A DNA stretch of 9,557 nt from Lachnospiraceae bacterium (lineage in GTDB: Bacteria; Bacillota; Clostridia; Lachnospirales; Lachnospiraceae). The notes beneath the pieces were generated by a model, which saw only the letters and a list, made by a program, of their open reading frames with translations, was not told the DNA's origin and ran no database searches. This document shows, one piece after another, positions 1 through 6,662 of this stretch. Where the stretch lies: the NCBI GenBank assembly GCA_017476305.1, contig JAFVAA010000646.1:1-9557 (forward strand), written 5' to 3'. Each line of letters opens with the position of its first letter. The first letter of the stretch is position 1. The position numbers and the translations under genes were made by a program.

Positions 1-699
1 CCTGTTTTTGTAAATGATGAAGATAAGTATAAAGAATATTTATTTGATGAAAAATTTCCAGTATTTTATTCAGATGATAAGGAAAGATTAAGCAGGCAAA
101 TTTCAAATATAACTGGTGATGCATTACAGACTAAGTCTATGTCATTAGATGAGTTGAAAGATTTGCTCGAAGATGAAATCAGAATACGAAAACGGCAAAT
201 CATCCAAAAAGAAGTGGAAGATATCAAACAGTATAAAGTTTATTCTGATGTAATGACTGTATTTGATGATATCAAAGGAAATATGCCGGATATTAACGAA
301 ACTTTTAATCTGGCTGTTGAAGTAACAATGCAATCGGGACAAAAGCAATATGAAATGGAAGGAGAACCAGTTTCAAGGCATTTGGCAAAACTAAAGGCAG
401 AAGGTGGAAAGGAAGCATATTGCTTATTTATAGCTCCTAAGATTAATCCTTCTTGTATAGCATTTTTCTATGCATTACATAAAATGAATATAGCATATTA
501 TGGTGGTAGTTCTGTAATTGTACCAATGGAGTTAAATGTTTTTATCAATCTGCTTGAGCAATCATACAGGGCAGATTATGTTCCGGATTCTATCCAGATT
601 AAGGAAATTTTTCAATATTCGATGGAATTAGCGGATAAATCTGTTGATGAAAATGAATGGTATGAAAAATTAAAGGAAAAGGCTTTAAATTGGTTATAA
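1..699 (+). CDS. Type II restriction endonuclease, AlwI/PleI/BstNBI-like family, C-terminal part (5' end outside window)
   Basis: The reading frame is open from base 1 to the TAA at 697-699, giving 232 visible codons. The first ATG, at 139, lacks a ribosome binding site and lies in a continuous open frame, so it is probably internal and the gene begins upstream. The recognisable core is LAVEVTMQSGQKQYEMEGEP (codons 105-124) running into VSRHL, then a hydrophobic strand CLFIAPKI and a helix around SCIAFFYALHKM. An EVT strand followed by EGEPVxRH is what I recall of the C-terminal nuclease domain of AlwI-type enzymes, which cut at a fixed distance from short asymmetric sites. The N-terminal DNA-recognition region and any partner methyltransferases would lie to the left. 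The gene is clearly more AT-rich than those from about 960 onward, consistent with a transferred restriction-modification island. The family call rests on motif memory only; another PD-(D/E)XK nuclease is the main alternative. Confidence 0.68.
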   Translation, partial: PVFVNDEDKYKEYLFDEKFPVFYSDDKERLSRQISNITGDALQTKSMSLDELKDLLEDEIRIRKRQIIQKEVEDIKQYKVYSDVMTVFDDIKGNMPDINETFNLAVEVTMQSGQKQYEMEGEPVSRHLAKLKAEGGKEAYCLFIAPKINPSCIAFFYALHKMNIAYYGGSSVIVPMELNVFINLLEQSYRADYVPDSIQIKEIFQYSMELADKSVDENEWYEKLKEKALNWL

Positions 700-804
700 C
701 ATCTGGATAAAAAGAAACATATTTTTTTGAAGATATTTTTTGTTGTTAATGAAAAAGAACAGCTTGTAACGATTTTGAGAGTTTTGAAAAACAGACAAGA
801 TTAG
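700..804 (+). pseudogene. RelE/ParE-type toxin remnant (C-terminal about 34 codons, no start)
   Basis: Directly after the restriction gene's stop, and in the same frame, the DNA stays open for 34 codons to a TAG at 802-804. The translation contains IFFVVNEKEQ followed by LVTILRVLKNRQD. This closely resembles the end of RelE/ParE toxins, where a strand of the type 'FYxVxEexxxVxIlRVlhgrqD' closes the protein. There is no start codon, no ribosome binding site and no antitoxin gene, so it reads as a decayed fragment. Alternatively, readthrough of the upstream stop would append it to the nuclease. The call depends on one short motif. Confidence 0.5.
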
Positions 805-864
805 AAACGAGTATTGCGAATAGAAGAGGGGTATCATTTTACGCATCAGAATAGAATAGTCACA

Positions 865-924
865 AAAGCAAAGACAAGCGCACTCGCACCCGAGGAAACC
901 GAAGGTTTTGGAGGGCTTTGCTTT
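865..924. other. Structured intergenic element with a possible three-way-junction fold
   Basis: AAAGCAAAG at 865-873 is a perfect reverse complement of CTTTGCTTT at 916-924. Between them lie two small hairpins: CTCG/CGAG (883-886 with 891-894, four-base loop) and AAACC/GGTTT (896-900 with 904-908, loop GAA). Together they could fold as a 9-bp closing stem with two arms, on either strand. The element sits at the junction between the AT-rich island and the more GC-balanced chromosome and overlaps the weak promoter of the deacetylase gene. It could be a dispersed repeat, a recombination site or a 5' regulatory RNA; nothing here decides between these. Confidence 0.4.
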
Positions 925-936
925 CGAGGATATAAA
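908..936 (+). promoter_or_regulatory. Weak candidate promoter for the deacetylase gene
   Basis: TTGGAG (908-913) and TATAAA (931-936) are separated by 17 bases. The -10 matches the consensus at 5 of 6 positions; the -35 matches only at its first three. Transcription would start near 943, leaving a very short leader before the ribosome binding site AAGGA (950-954), which is 9 bases from the ATG at 964. The -35 overlaps the 3' part of the structured element at 865-924. Confidence 0.35.
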
Positions 937-963
937 TATGATAACCAGAAAGGATGAACACTC

Positions 964-1656
964 ATGAAAACAACTCCAAAAATCCACTACAAAAAAGCCG
1001 TCACCTTCAGCTATGATGACGGGATTTCCCAGGATAAAAGATTAGTAGAAATTTTCAATAAATACGGCATGAAATGTACCTTCAATCTAAACACGGGAAT
1101 CCAAACCTCGAAAAACACCTTCGAAATAGAGGGAGTACACATTTCCCGTATGGATCAGGAGGGACTGGACGAGCTTTATAAAGGACACGAAATCGCCTCT
1201 CACGGATTGACGCACAGCGGATTAAACGGCCTCTCCAGAGAAGAACTGGAAAAGGAATTTCTGACAGATGCCCAAAATATCGAACGGCTCTACGGAAAAT
1301 ATCCGGTCGGCATGGCTTACGCCTACGGAGATCACCCACAGGAAGCCGTTGACTACTTAGAGAGCATCGGCATCCGGTACGGAAGAACCGTAGAATCCAC
1401 ACATGGCTTTGAGCTCCCGGATAACCCCCTTCTCTTAAACCCTACCTGCCATCATAACGATGAAAAGCTTTTTGAACTTGCAGAGGAATTTTTGCAGCTG
1501 GAGGGCAGTGAAGAAAATCCCAGACTTTTCTATATTTGGGGGCACAGCTACGAATTTACTGTAAATAATAATTGGGAGCGCATAGAAAAGCTCTGCCAGA
1601 TGCTCTCCGGCAGAGACGATATTTTTTATGGAACCAATGCAGAATGCTTACTGTAA
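964..1656 (+). CDS. Polysaccharide deacetylase family protein (NodB homology), cytoplasmic type
   Basis: This 230-residue protein belongs to the NodB/carbohydrate esterase 4 superfamily, which removes acetyl groups from N-acetylated sugars using a divalent metal. Motif 1 is TFSYDDG (14-20): D18 is the expected catalytic base and D19 a metal ligand. Motif 2 is SHGLTH (79-84), with H80 and H84 as metal ligands. Downstream, AYAYGDH (118-124) and YIWGHSYEF (190-198) are features I associate with a short bacterial subgroup. There is no signal peptide or membrane segment, so it probably acts inside the cell, unlike secreted peptidoglycan or chitin deacetylases; the substrate is unknown. AAGGA lies 9 bases before the ATG, supporting the start. 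It is a single gene, convergent with the ABC transporter operon and only 12 bases from it. It marks the return to chromosome-like composition after the AT-rich left end. Confidence 0.85.
   Translation: MKTTPKIHYKKAVTFSYDDGISQDKRLVEIFNKYGMKCTFNLNTGIQTSKNTFEIEGVHISRMDQEGLDELYKGHEIASHGLTHSGLNGLSREELEKEFLTDAQNIERLYGKYPVGMAYAYGDHPQEAVDYLESIGIRYGRTVESTHGFELPDNPLLLNPTCHHNDEKLFELAEEFLQLEGSEENPRLFYIWGHSYEFTVNNNWERIEKLCQMLSGRDDIFYGTNAECLL
1586..1627. terminator. Candidate bidirectional terminator inside the deacetylase 3' end
   Basis: CTCTGCC (1591-1597) pairs perfectly with GGCAGAG (1609-1615) around an 11-base loop. On the plus strand the stem is followed, after six bases, by TTTTTT (1622-1627). On the minus strand it is followed after one base by TTTT (complement of 1586-1589). 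The convergent genes leave only 12 bases between their stops, so a shared terminator would have to lie in coding sequence. The stem falls in the last 25 codons of the deacetylase gene. The short U-tracts and the six-base gap weaken the call. Confidence 0.35.
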
Positions 1657-1668
1657 TAAAGAACAATG

Positions 1669-2424
1669 CTACACTAAAACCTTGGATAAAAATTCCTTAA
1701 GCCTTGGATTTTTCGGATTTCCAAAAAACTCCTCCGGGGGCTCATCCTCCTTGATCTTTCCTTCATCGATAAAGAGCACCCGGTTTGCCACCTCTTTCGC
1801 AAAGCCCATCTCATGTGTCACGATAACCATCGTCATACCATCCTGTGCGAGCTCCTTCATCAGATCCAAAACCTCCCCGACCATCTCCGGATCAAGTGCC
1901 GAAGTCGGTTCATCAAAAAGAATCACATCCGGATTCATTGCCAAAGCCCGCACGATTGCCACGCGCTGCTTCTGCCCACCGGATAATGTAGCAGGATAGA
2001 CATTTGCTTTATCCGCCAGGCCAATCCTCTCCAAAAGCTTCATCGCGCGTGCATTTTCTTCCTCGATAATCTTTTTCTTTGACGTTTTCTCTTTTTTATC
2101 CGTCTTTCTGACATGAATCGGAGCCAGAGAAATATTCTGCAAGACCGTCTTATTATTGAACAGATTAAAATGCTGAAAAACCATGCCCATATGCCGTCTG
2201 TGAATATTGATATCCACTTTCATATCCGCAATATCGACACCATTAAAAATAATCTGTCCGCCGGAAGGATCCTCCATACAGTTCAAACATCTGAGAAAGG
2301 TACTTTTCCCGGAACCGGACGGTCCCGTGATCACGACGATATCTCCTTTATCAATATGAAGATCAATCCCGTTCAACACATGATTTCCTTGGAAATCCTT
2401 CTTTAAATCAATTACGTCTATCAC
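1669..2424 (-). CDS. Amino-acid ABC transporter ATP-binding protein (GlnQ/HisP type)
   Basis: This 251-residue ATPase powers the amino-acid importer encoded just upstream. Walker A is GPSGSGKST (34-42), the Q-loop centres on Q84 (MVFQHFNLF), the ABC signature is LSGGQKQR (147-154), Walker B is ILFDE (168-172), the D-loop is SALD (175-178) and the switch histidine is H204. All catalytic residues are intact. The family is usually about 240 residues; the extra length is a lysine/glutamate-rich stretch at about 105-124 in the helical subdomain. The start is GTG (2422-2424), supported by AAAGGAG 11 bases upstream and by the family-typical beginning MIDVIDLKK. It overlaps the permease gene by 17 bases, implying translational coupling. 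It is the last gene of the binding protein-permease-ATPase operon. Substrate class is inferred from family membership; the exact amino acid cannot be read. Confidence 0.93.
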   Translation of the reverse strand: MIDVIDLKKDFQGNHVLNGIDLHIDKGDIVVITGPSGSGKSTFLRCLNCMEDPSGGQIIFNGVDIADMKVDINIHRRHMGMVFQHFNLFNNKTVLQNISLAPIHVRKTDKKEKTSKKKIIEEENARAMKLLERIGLADKANVYPATLSGGQKQRVAIVRALAMNPDVILFDEPTSALDPEMVGEVLDLMKELAQDGMTMVIVTHEMGFAKEVANRVLFIDEGKIKEDEPPEEFFGNPKNPRLKEFLSKVLV

Positions 2425-3118
2425 TTTTCCGCAGACTCCTTTCCATCAAACGAATTCCGGTACTGATCAATATCACAAGTATAATGTATATGACCGCCAT
2501 CACCAGATATGGCACCATAAACTCGTAGCTATTCGTTCCAATGTAGTTAAATGCCACATACAGATCACTCGCTCCCACGAAGCTTACGACAGAAGTTTCT
2601 TTTATAAGTGCTATAAACTCATTTCCAAGAGTCGGCAAAATATTTTTCACTGCCTGCGGTATCACGATCATACGCATCGTAGTGGCAAAGCTCAGCCCCA
2701 CTGCACGCCCCGCTTCCATCTGTCCCACATCCACAGACTGGATTCCACTTCGCATAATTTCTGAAATATATGCACCGCTGTTCAGACCAAACACCATGAT
2801 AGAAACCTGTACGCCCGTCATTCGCATCTCCAAAAGCGGCAACAGCACATAATAAAACACGAGAAGCTGTACCACCATAGGCGTTCCACGAAACAGCCCC
2901 ACATAAAAACTGCAGAATCCATTCAGGATTCTCGGCAGCAGCTTATATTTCGGCACTACTCTCACTGTAGCAATTAACGTACCGATAATAATGCCAATAA
3001 TCAGACCAAGTATAGCGATCAAAAGGGTATTTTGGAGTCCCTCCACAATCTTATTGATTCCACCCTGATGAAACACAATCTCTGTAAACTGGTCAACCTT
3101 TGCTCCAAAATTATTCAT
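2408..3118 (-). CDS. Amino-acid ABC transporter permease (HisM/GlnP family)
   Basis: This 236-residue membrane protein forms the transport channel, probably as a homodimer since only one permease gene is present. Hydrophobic segments lie at roughly 28-52, 68-96, 103-122, 172-190 and 200-222, fitting the five-helix HisM/GlnP fold. The EAA loop that docks on the ATPase is visible at about 134-155 ([11 protein letters not shown], then the IPQA turn at 153-156). The segments [11 protein letters not shown] (76-86) and [13 protein letters not shown] (164-176) are family hallmarks. The ATG (3116-3118) is preceded by an AGGGAAA ribosome binding site about 6 bases away. It follows the binding-protein gene after a 64-base gap containing a strong hairpin and overlaps the ATPase start by 17 bases. 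Confidence 0.93.
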   Translation of the reverse strand: MNNFGAKVDQFTEIVFHQGGINKIVEGLQNTLLIAILGLIIGIIIGTLIATVRVVPKYKLLPRILNGFCSFYVGLFRGTPMVVQLLVFYYVLLPLLEMRMTGVQVSIMVFGLNSGAYISEIMRSGIQSVDVGQMEAGRAVGLSFATTMRMIVIPQAVKNILPTLGNEFIALIKETSVVSFVGASDLYVAFNYIGTNSYEFMVPYLVMAVIYIILVILISTGIRLMERSLRKSDRRN

Positions 3119-3136
3119 AATCGTTTCCCTGCTTCT

Positions 3137-3171
3137 AAGGAACGGTAAAGTTTAATGATTTACAGTTCCTT
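3137..3171 (-). other. Intercistronic hairpin between binding-protein and permease genes
   Basis: AAGGAACGGTAAA (3137-3149) and TTTACAGTTCCTT (3159-3171) are complementary at 12 of 13 positions around a 9-base loop. In the operon transcript the hairpin falls just after the binding-protein stop and just before the permease ribosome binding site. No U-tract follows it on the minus strand, so it is not a canonical terminator. Hairpins in this position in other binding-protein-dependent transporter operons protect the upstream message and lower distal expression; that role here is inferred. Confidence 0.6.
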
Positions 3172-3182
3172 AACCTTCAAAT

Positions 3183-4067
3183 TTACTGCACCTTATTAAT
3201 TGCCTCTGTAATGCACTTAGCCGGTGCCGCATCAATGATCACATAGTTCAGATTTCCGTTGATCATATCCTGTACCGCTAAAGAACCGTTTTTATAACCT
3301 ACTGTAGTTACAGGAAGTGCCTCAAAGCCGGCCTCCTCATCTCCTTCACAGTAGAGCTTTCCCGTCGTTCCGTTCTGCACCCCGATCTTTACAGAAGAAT
3401 CCTTCCCCTGAAGTGCTTTCGCGATCGAATCAGCATCCTTCATACTGTCAAATTCCGTATCATCCTCCTTTACGATCAAACGCTGTGACGCACTATAATA
3501 GGCATCTGAAAATGTCACATATTTCTCACGGGATTTTTTGATCGTAAGCCCGGACATGGCAATATCGCACTTATGCTGACCAATTGACAGACATACCGCA
3601 TCAAAATCCATATTCTGGATAACAAGCTCCTTACCTAACTTCTTTGCCAATAAGTCTGCGATTTCCATGTCGATTCCTAAATATTTATCACCCTTCATAT
3701 ATTCAAACGGCTCAAATGCTGCATTTGTCGCTACCACAAGCTGATCCTTTGAATCATCCAATGTTCCGGAGGTTACCTCTACAGGAGTTCCATCTCCGAA
3801 ATAATGATTGCAGATATCATCAAAGGTTCCGTCATCATTGATTTCCTTTACGAAATCATTTACCTGTGTCAAAAGCTCTGTCTGATCCTTATCCACACCA
3901 AATGCATACTCCTCACTCGTCAGATCTACATCGATGACCTTTACAGAAGTTTCACTTCCACTGCCGGAATTATTTTTACCACCTTCTTTTCCACCGCATC
4001 CACTAAATACAGTGACTCCGAGTGCTAAAACCAGGCCTAATGCCAATGTCTTTTTTACTTTTCTCAT
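3183..4067 (-). CDS. Amino-acid ABC transporter substrate-binding lipoprotein, apparently circularly permuted
   Basis: This lipoprotein captures the amino acid outside the membrane and delivers it to the permease. From the ATG at 4065-4067 it has 294 residues: signal peptide (RKVKK, then hydrophobic 7-20), lipobox FSGC with acceptor C24, a Gly/Ser linker, then the SBP_bac_3 fold. The order is unusual. Residues 42-93 (VKVIDVDLTSEEYAFGVD through HYFGDG) match the usual C-terminal end of the family, while the usual beginning, LVVATNAAFEPFEYM, appears only at 110-124. The chain ends at AINKVQ, exactly where the C-terminal segment should follow. Ligand residues are retained: R180 after GLTIKKS, the GTTG loop (233-236) and D279 in VIIDAAPA. 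An in-frame TTG at 4181 would add 38 residues, but it lies in the -35 box and lacks the lipoprotein signal at its N-terminus, so I reject it. GGAAAGAGAGG precedes the chosen start. First gene of the operon. Confidence 0.92.
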   Translation of the reverse strand: MRKVKKTLALGLVLALGVTVFSGCGGKEGGKNNSGSGSETSVKVIDVDLTSEEYAFGVDKDQTELLTQVNDFVKEINDDGTFDDICNHYFGDGTPVEVTSGTLDDSKDQLVVATNAAFEPFEYMKGDKYLGIDMEIADLLAKKLGKELVIQNMDFDAVCLSIGQHKCDIAMSGLTIKKSREKYVTFSDAYYSASQRLIVKEDDTEFDSMKDADSIAKALQGKDSSVKIGVQNGTTGKLYCEGDEEAGFEALPVTTVGYKNGSLAVQDMINGNLNYVIIDAAPAKCITEAINKVQ

Positions 4068-4152
4068 TTTTCCCTCTCTTTCCGCACGTCTCCCATGCTG
4101 CCTTTTTTTCTGGCGGATTCGCTGCCATTCACGAACCAGCCGTCCGCAAAGT

Positions 4153-4181
4153 AGTATAACACTTCTTTTCTCAATTAACAA
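4153..4181 (-). promoter_or_regulatory. Promoter of the amino-acid ABC transporter operon
   Basis: On the minus strand, TTGTTA (complement of 4176-4181) and TATACT (complement of 4153-4158) are exactly 17 bases apart. TGT immediately precedes the -10, giving an extended -10 element. The predicted start near 4146 leaves an untranslated leader of about 80 bases with only short possible stems (GCGGA/TCCGC and GCTG/CAGC) and no riboswitch I recognise. The -35 lies only 13 bases after the HD-GYP gene's stop. Confidence 0.65.
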
Positions 4182-4194
4182 GCATTTCTATATA

Positions 4195-6339
4195 TTATTC
4201 GTCGTTTTCATCCAGCTCCCCAAATTTCTTTGCCACTTCCTTTACCTTGTCCGCTGCCCCTAAAAACGCATCTGCTACCTTCGCATCGAACTGACTTCCC
4301 GAACCCTCTCTGATAATATCCATCGCCTTTTCAAATGGAAATGGCTTTTTATAGCTGCGTCTGGAAACCAGTGCATCAAACACATCTGCTACAGCCATAA
4401 TTCTTGCCGAAAGCGGGATTTCCTCTCCTGCAAGTCCCGTAGGATACCCCTTTCCATCCCATCTCTCATGATGATAATGCGCCAGATTTTCTGCCTCATG
4501 AAGATATCCGGAATCCGGTACTGTCTCCATCGCCTTTTCCAGAATTTCACTGCCCGCCGTCGTATGGCTCTTCATCTCTGCAAACTCTTCATCCGTCAGC
4601 TTGCCCGGCTTGTTTAAAATCGCATCCCTTACATGGATCTTCCCGATATCATGCAGTGGTGCAGAATTTACGACATCCGAAATGAATTCATCCGTCAGTT
4701 CCTCCGTATAATACCCCTTCTTCTTCATCTCCTCCATAATGATCTCCGTATAAGCGGCAGTCTTCCGTACATGATCTCCTGTACACTTATCCCTGCTCTC
4801 AACAATGTCTGCCAGCACCATGATCAGGGCATTCTGCATCTGGGAAATCGTTTCCGTCTTATGCTTAATATCTGCTGCATAAGCCATGCTGTCCTCCGTT
4901 GTCTTCACAAATGCCTTATAGAGATTTTCAACCTCGTCACCGGTACGAATATTCAGACCTTTGATCCGCTCCACATTGCTTTCCATCGCATCATCACTAT
5001 TATACGCAAAAGCACTTGCATTTTTCGCCATTGTATTCACCGGCAGTACAATATCATGCTCCACGATCCACCAGCCAAAGACCAAAATCAAGACAAAGAA
5101 GCCTAAAAATAAAGAAATCAGCTTCGTAATAAAACTATATTCCTCTTCCTTTAACTGCTTCATAGACAAATCCACCGCCGCATAGCAGACGCAGTCACCG
5201 GCTTTGTCATACACAGGCTGATAGACCGTTAAGAGCCAGCCATAGATTCCATCGGAAATGACCGGATCGATTTTTTCTCCCTTTAAAAGCTTAGGAATCT
5301 CCTCCTGAAATGCATCATCAAATTCAACGATATCTCCCGGTTCCGAAGCCTCCAGAGTCTCTGTATCCAGATCAAAGACGACATGGCAGCCATCCTCCAG
5401 GATTTTATAGACATATATATACTGAATATCTGACGAACTGTCCCAGATACTATATAACTGCTCTTCCGTTTCTAAATATCCCTCTGCGCTTTCTCCTTTC
5501 TCTATGTACTCATCCACACGTTCTGCATCGATCACGCTGGCAGCCAGATTCGCCACACCATCTGCCAGATACGTACTCTCATCAACCACAGAATCCCGAT
5601 AAAGTACCACACTGATTCCCGTAACCGCAACGGCAATGGATAAAGAAGCAAGCGTCAGAATTAATAGGATCTTCATCCGCAGAGACACGGAACGGCAATG
5701 GATGCTTCGCACAGCCTTTTTTTCCTCCTTCGAAAGAGGCGTCTGCCGCCAGCTCTGAAACTGCAGCTTTTCTTTTAACTGCTCCGGCAAAAGCTTTATG
5801 ATTGCCAGCACCAAAAGAACCGTCACTGATTTATCCATAAAGTCAATGAGATAATCCGCTAAAAGCTGTGCCAAAAAACGCCGGGAAACTCCATGCCCAT
5901 AAAAATACTTTGCAAAATCAGCCGATATTCCCTCCGTGGCAAAGCCATAAAGAAACCAGGTCTGAATCGAACCGATCCCCCCTCCGATCAGAGAAAAAAT
6001 AAAAATAGAGAGGATCGTCGCAGGTACCTTCTTAAAAAATTCCTTATCTACAAAAAAGGCTGCACATACCGCGATCAATACATGTAATACCCCGTAAAAA
6101 ATAGAGGAAGCATCGATAAACGCTTTAAACATATTGGTAAAAAAGCCCACCAGAATTCCCGGGATATAACCACCCAGTACAGAAATGAGCACGGTACCGA
6201 TCGTATCTATAAATAAAGGAATTTCCGTAATATCAGCGATTTTTGCACCTGCCAGATTTATGAATACTCCCAAAAAAATAAGAAGCAGCAGTCTCCCGAT
6301 TTTTGTTCCCCTTTTCCATATAAAATTCTCTTTCTCCAT
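4195..6339 (-). CDS. Membrane-bound HD-GYP domain phosphodiesterase with ECF-S-like and Cache-like sensor regions
   Basis: This 714-residue protein most likely hydrolyses cyclic di-GMP. Residues 15-185 are a multi-helix membrane module containing IDTIGTVLISVLGGYIPG (44-61), resembling the substrate-binding S components of ECF vitamin transporters. A membrane segment at about 221-247 leads into an extracellular region (about 250-400) of Cache-like character, followed by a second membrane segment (404-425) and a HAMP-like linker. The catalytic HD-GYP domain spans roughly 500-700: H523 (GDHVRK), HDIGK (563-567) and the full HHERWDGKGYP (623-633), then ADVFDAL (651-657). All residues expected for an active metal-dependent enzyme are present. 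The ATG is preceded by AGGGAG about 5 bases away. It has its own upstream promoter and no clear terminator before the ABC operon. No diguanylate cyclase (GGDEF) lies in the window. The HD-GYP call is firm; the sensor-domain assignments are by resemblance. Confidence 0.9.
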   Translation of the reverse strand: MEKENFIWKRGTKIGRLLLLIFLGVFINLAGAKIADITEIPLFIDTIGTVLISVLGGYIPGILVGFFTNMFKAFIDASSIFYGVLHVLIAVCAAFFVDKEFFKKVPATILSIFIFSLIGGGIGSIQTWFLYGFATEGISADFAKYFYGHGVSRRFLAQLLADYLIDFMDKSVTVLLVLAIIKLLPEQLKEKLQFQSWRQTPLSKEEKKAVRSIHCRSVSLRMKILLILTLASLSIAVAVTGISVVLYRDSVVDESTYLADGVANLAASVIDAERVDEYIEKGESAEGYLETEEQLYSIWDSSSDIQYIYVYKILEDGCHVVFDLDTETLEASEPGDIVEFDDAFQEEIPKLLKGEKIDPVISDGIYGWLLTVYQPVYDKAGDCVCYAAVDLSMKQLKEEEYSFITKLISLFLGFFVLILVFGWWIVEHDIVLPVNTMAKNASAFAYNSDDAMESNVERIKGLNIRTGDEVENLYKAFVKTTEDSMAYAADIKHKTETISQMQNALIMVLADIVESRDKCTGDHVRKTAAYTEIIMEEMKKKGYYTEELTDEFISDVVNSAPLHDIGKIHVRDAILNKPGKLTDEEFAEMKSHTTAGSEILEKAMETVPDSGYLHEAENLAHYHHERWDGKGYPTGLAGEEIPLSARIMAVADVFDALVSRRSYKKPFPFEKAMDIIREGSGSQFDAKVADAFLGAADKVKEVAKKFGELDENDE

Positions 6340-6466
6340 GTCGGCTCCCTTCCTGATTTTTTATATTCCTGACGCTTCTGATAATTTTCCAAAAACGCAC
6401 GTTTCCAAACAAAACCCGTATAAGCCATTCTGCCCATCTGTGCCCGGAGCTTTTGGCTACCCGACC

Positions 6467-6495
6467 ATTATAGCACAGTTTTTCCCATGCTACAA
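6467..6495 (-). promoter_or_regulatory. Promoter of the HD-GYP gene
   Basis: On the minus strand, TTGTAG (complement of 6490-6495) is 17 bases from a perfect TATAAT (complement of 6467-6472), preceded by TGC as an extended -10. Transcription would start near 6460, giving a leader of about 120 bases. The leader holds no recognisable cyclic di-GMP riboswitch and only short complementary pieces such as AGCC/GGCT. The 12-mer TGTGCTATAATG recurs in the plus-strand promoter at 9520-9530. Confidence 0.65.
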
Positions 6496-6510
6496 TCAAA
6501 GTTTTTTCAG

Positions 6511-6603
6511 AAAAAAAGAGACCATTCCCCACAGGTCACTATCCACAGCTGCCTCTCACAGCTTCCACAGCCTGGCAGTAAGCCCTTCGGTAAAATCGTC
6601 TCT
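6511..6603 (-). terminator. Possible structured 3' end of the BlaI/M56 operon
   Basis: Between the M56 stop and the HD-GYP promoter (about 167 bases) I see no gene. On the minus strand AGAGAC (6603-6598) can pair with GTCTCT (6522-6517), which runs straight into seven Ts (6517-6511 complement). The enclosed 75 bases include smaller pairings such as AGCTG/CAGCT. This would be a long, branched terminator, so the call is weak. A second T-run (complement of 6636-6642), nearer the stop, has no convincing stem before it. Confidence 0.25.
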
Positions 6604-6662
6604 CTGTCTGATACACAGGAACAGAATTTTATTTTAAAAAAATCTCCTGAAAGCCCGCCCTC

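Noticed and set aside
694..987. 97-codon minus-strand open frame across the island boundary.
   Set aside because: It overlaps the toxin remnant and the structured element and has no ribosome binding site or family resemblance.
4068..4181. 38-residue N-terminal extension of the binding protein from an in-frame TTG.
   Set aside because: The TTG is part of the -35 hexamer, and the extension would bury the lipoprotein signal peptide behind a very basic stretch.
6340..6460. HD-GYP leader examined for a cyclic di-GMP riboswitch.
   Set aside because: The conserved core and paired arms of the known cyclic di-GMP riboswitch classes are not visible; only short, weak pairings occur.
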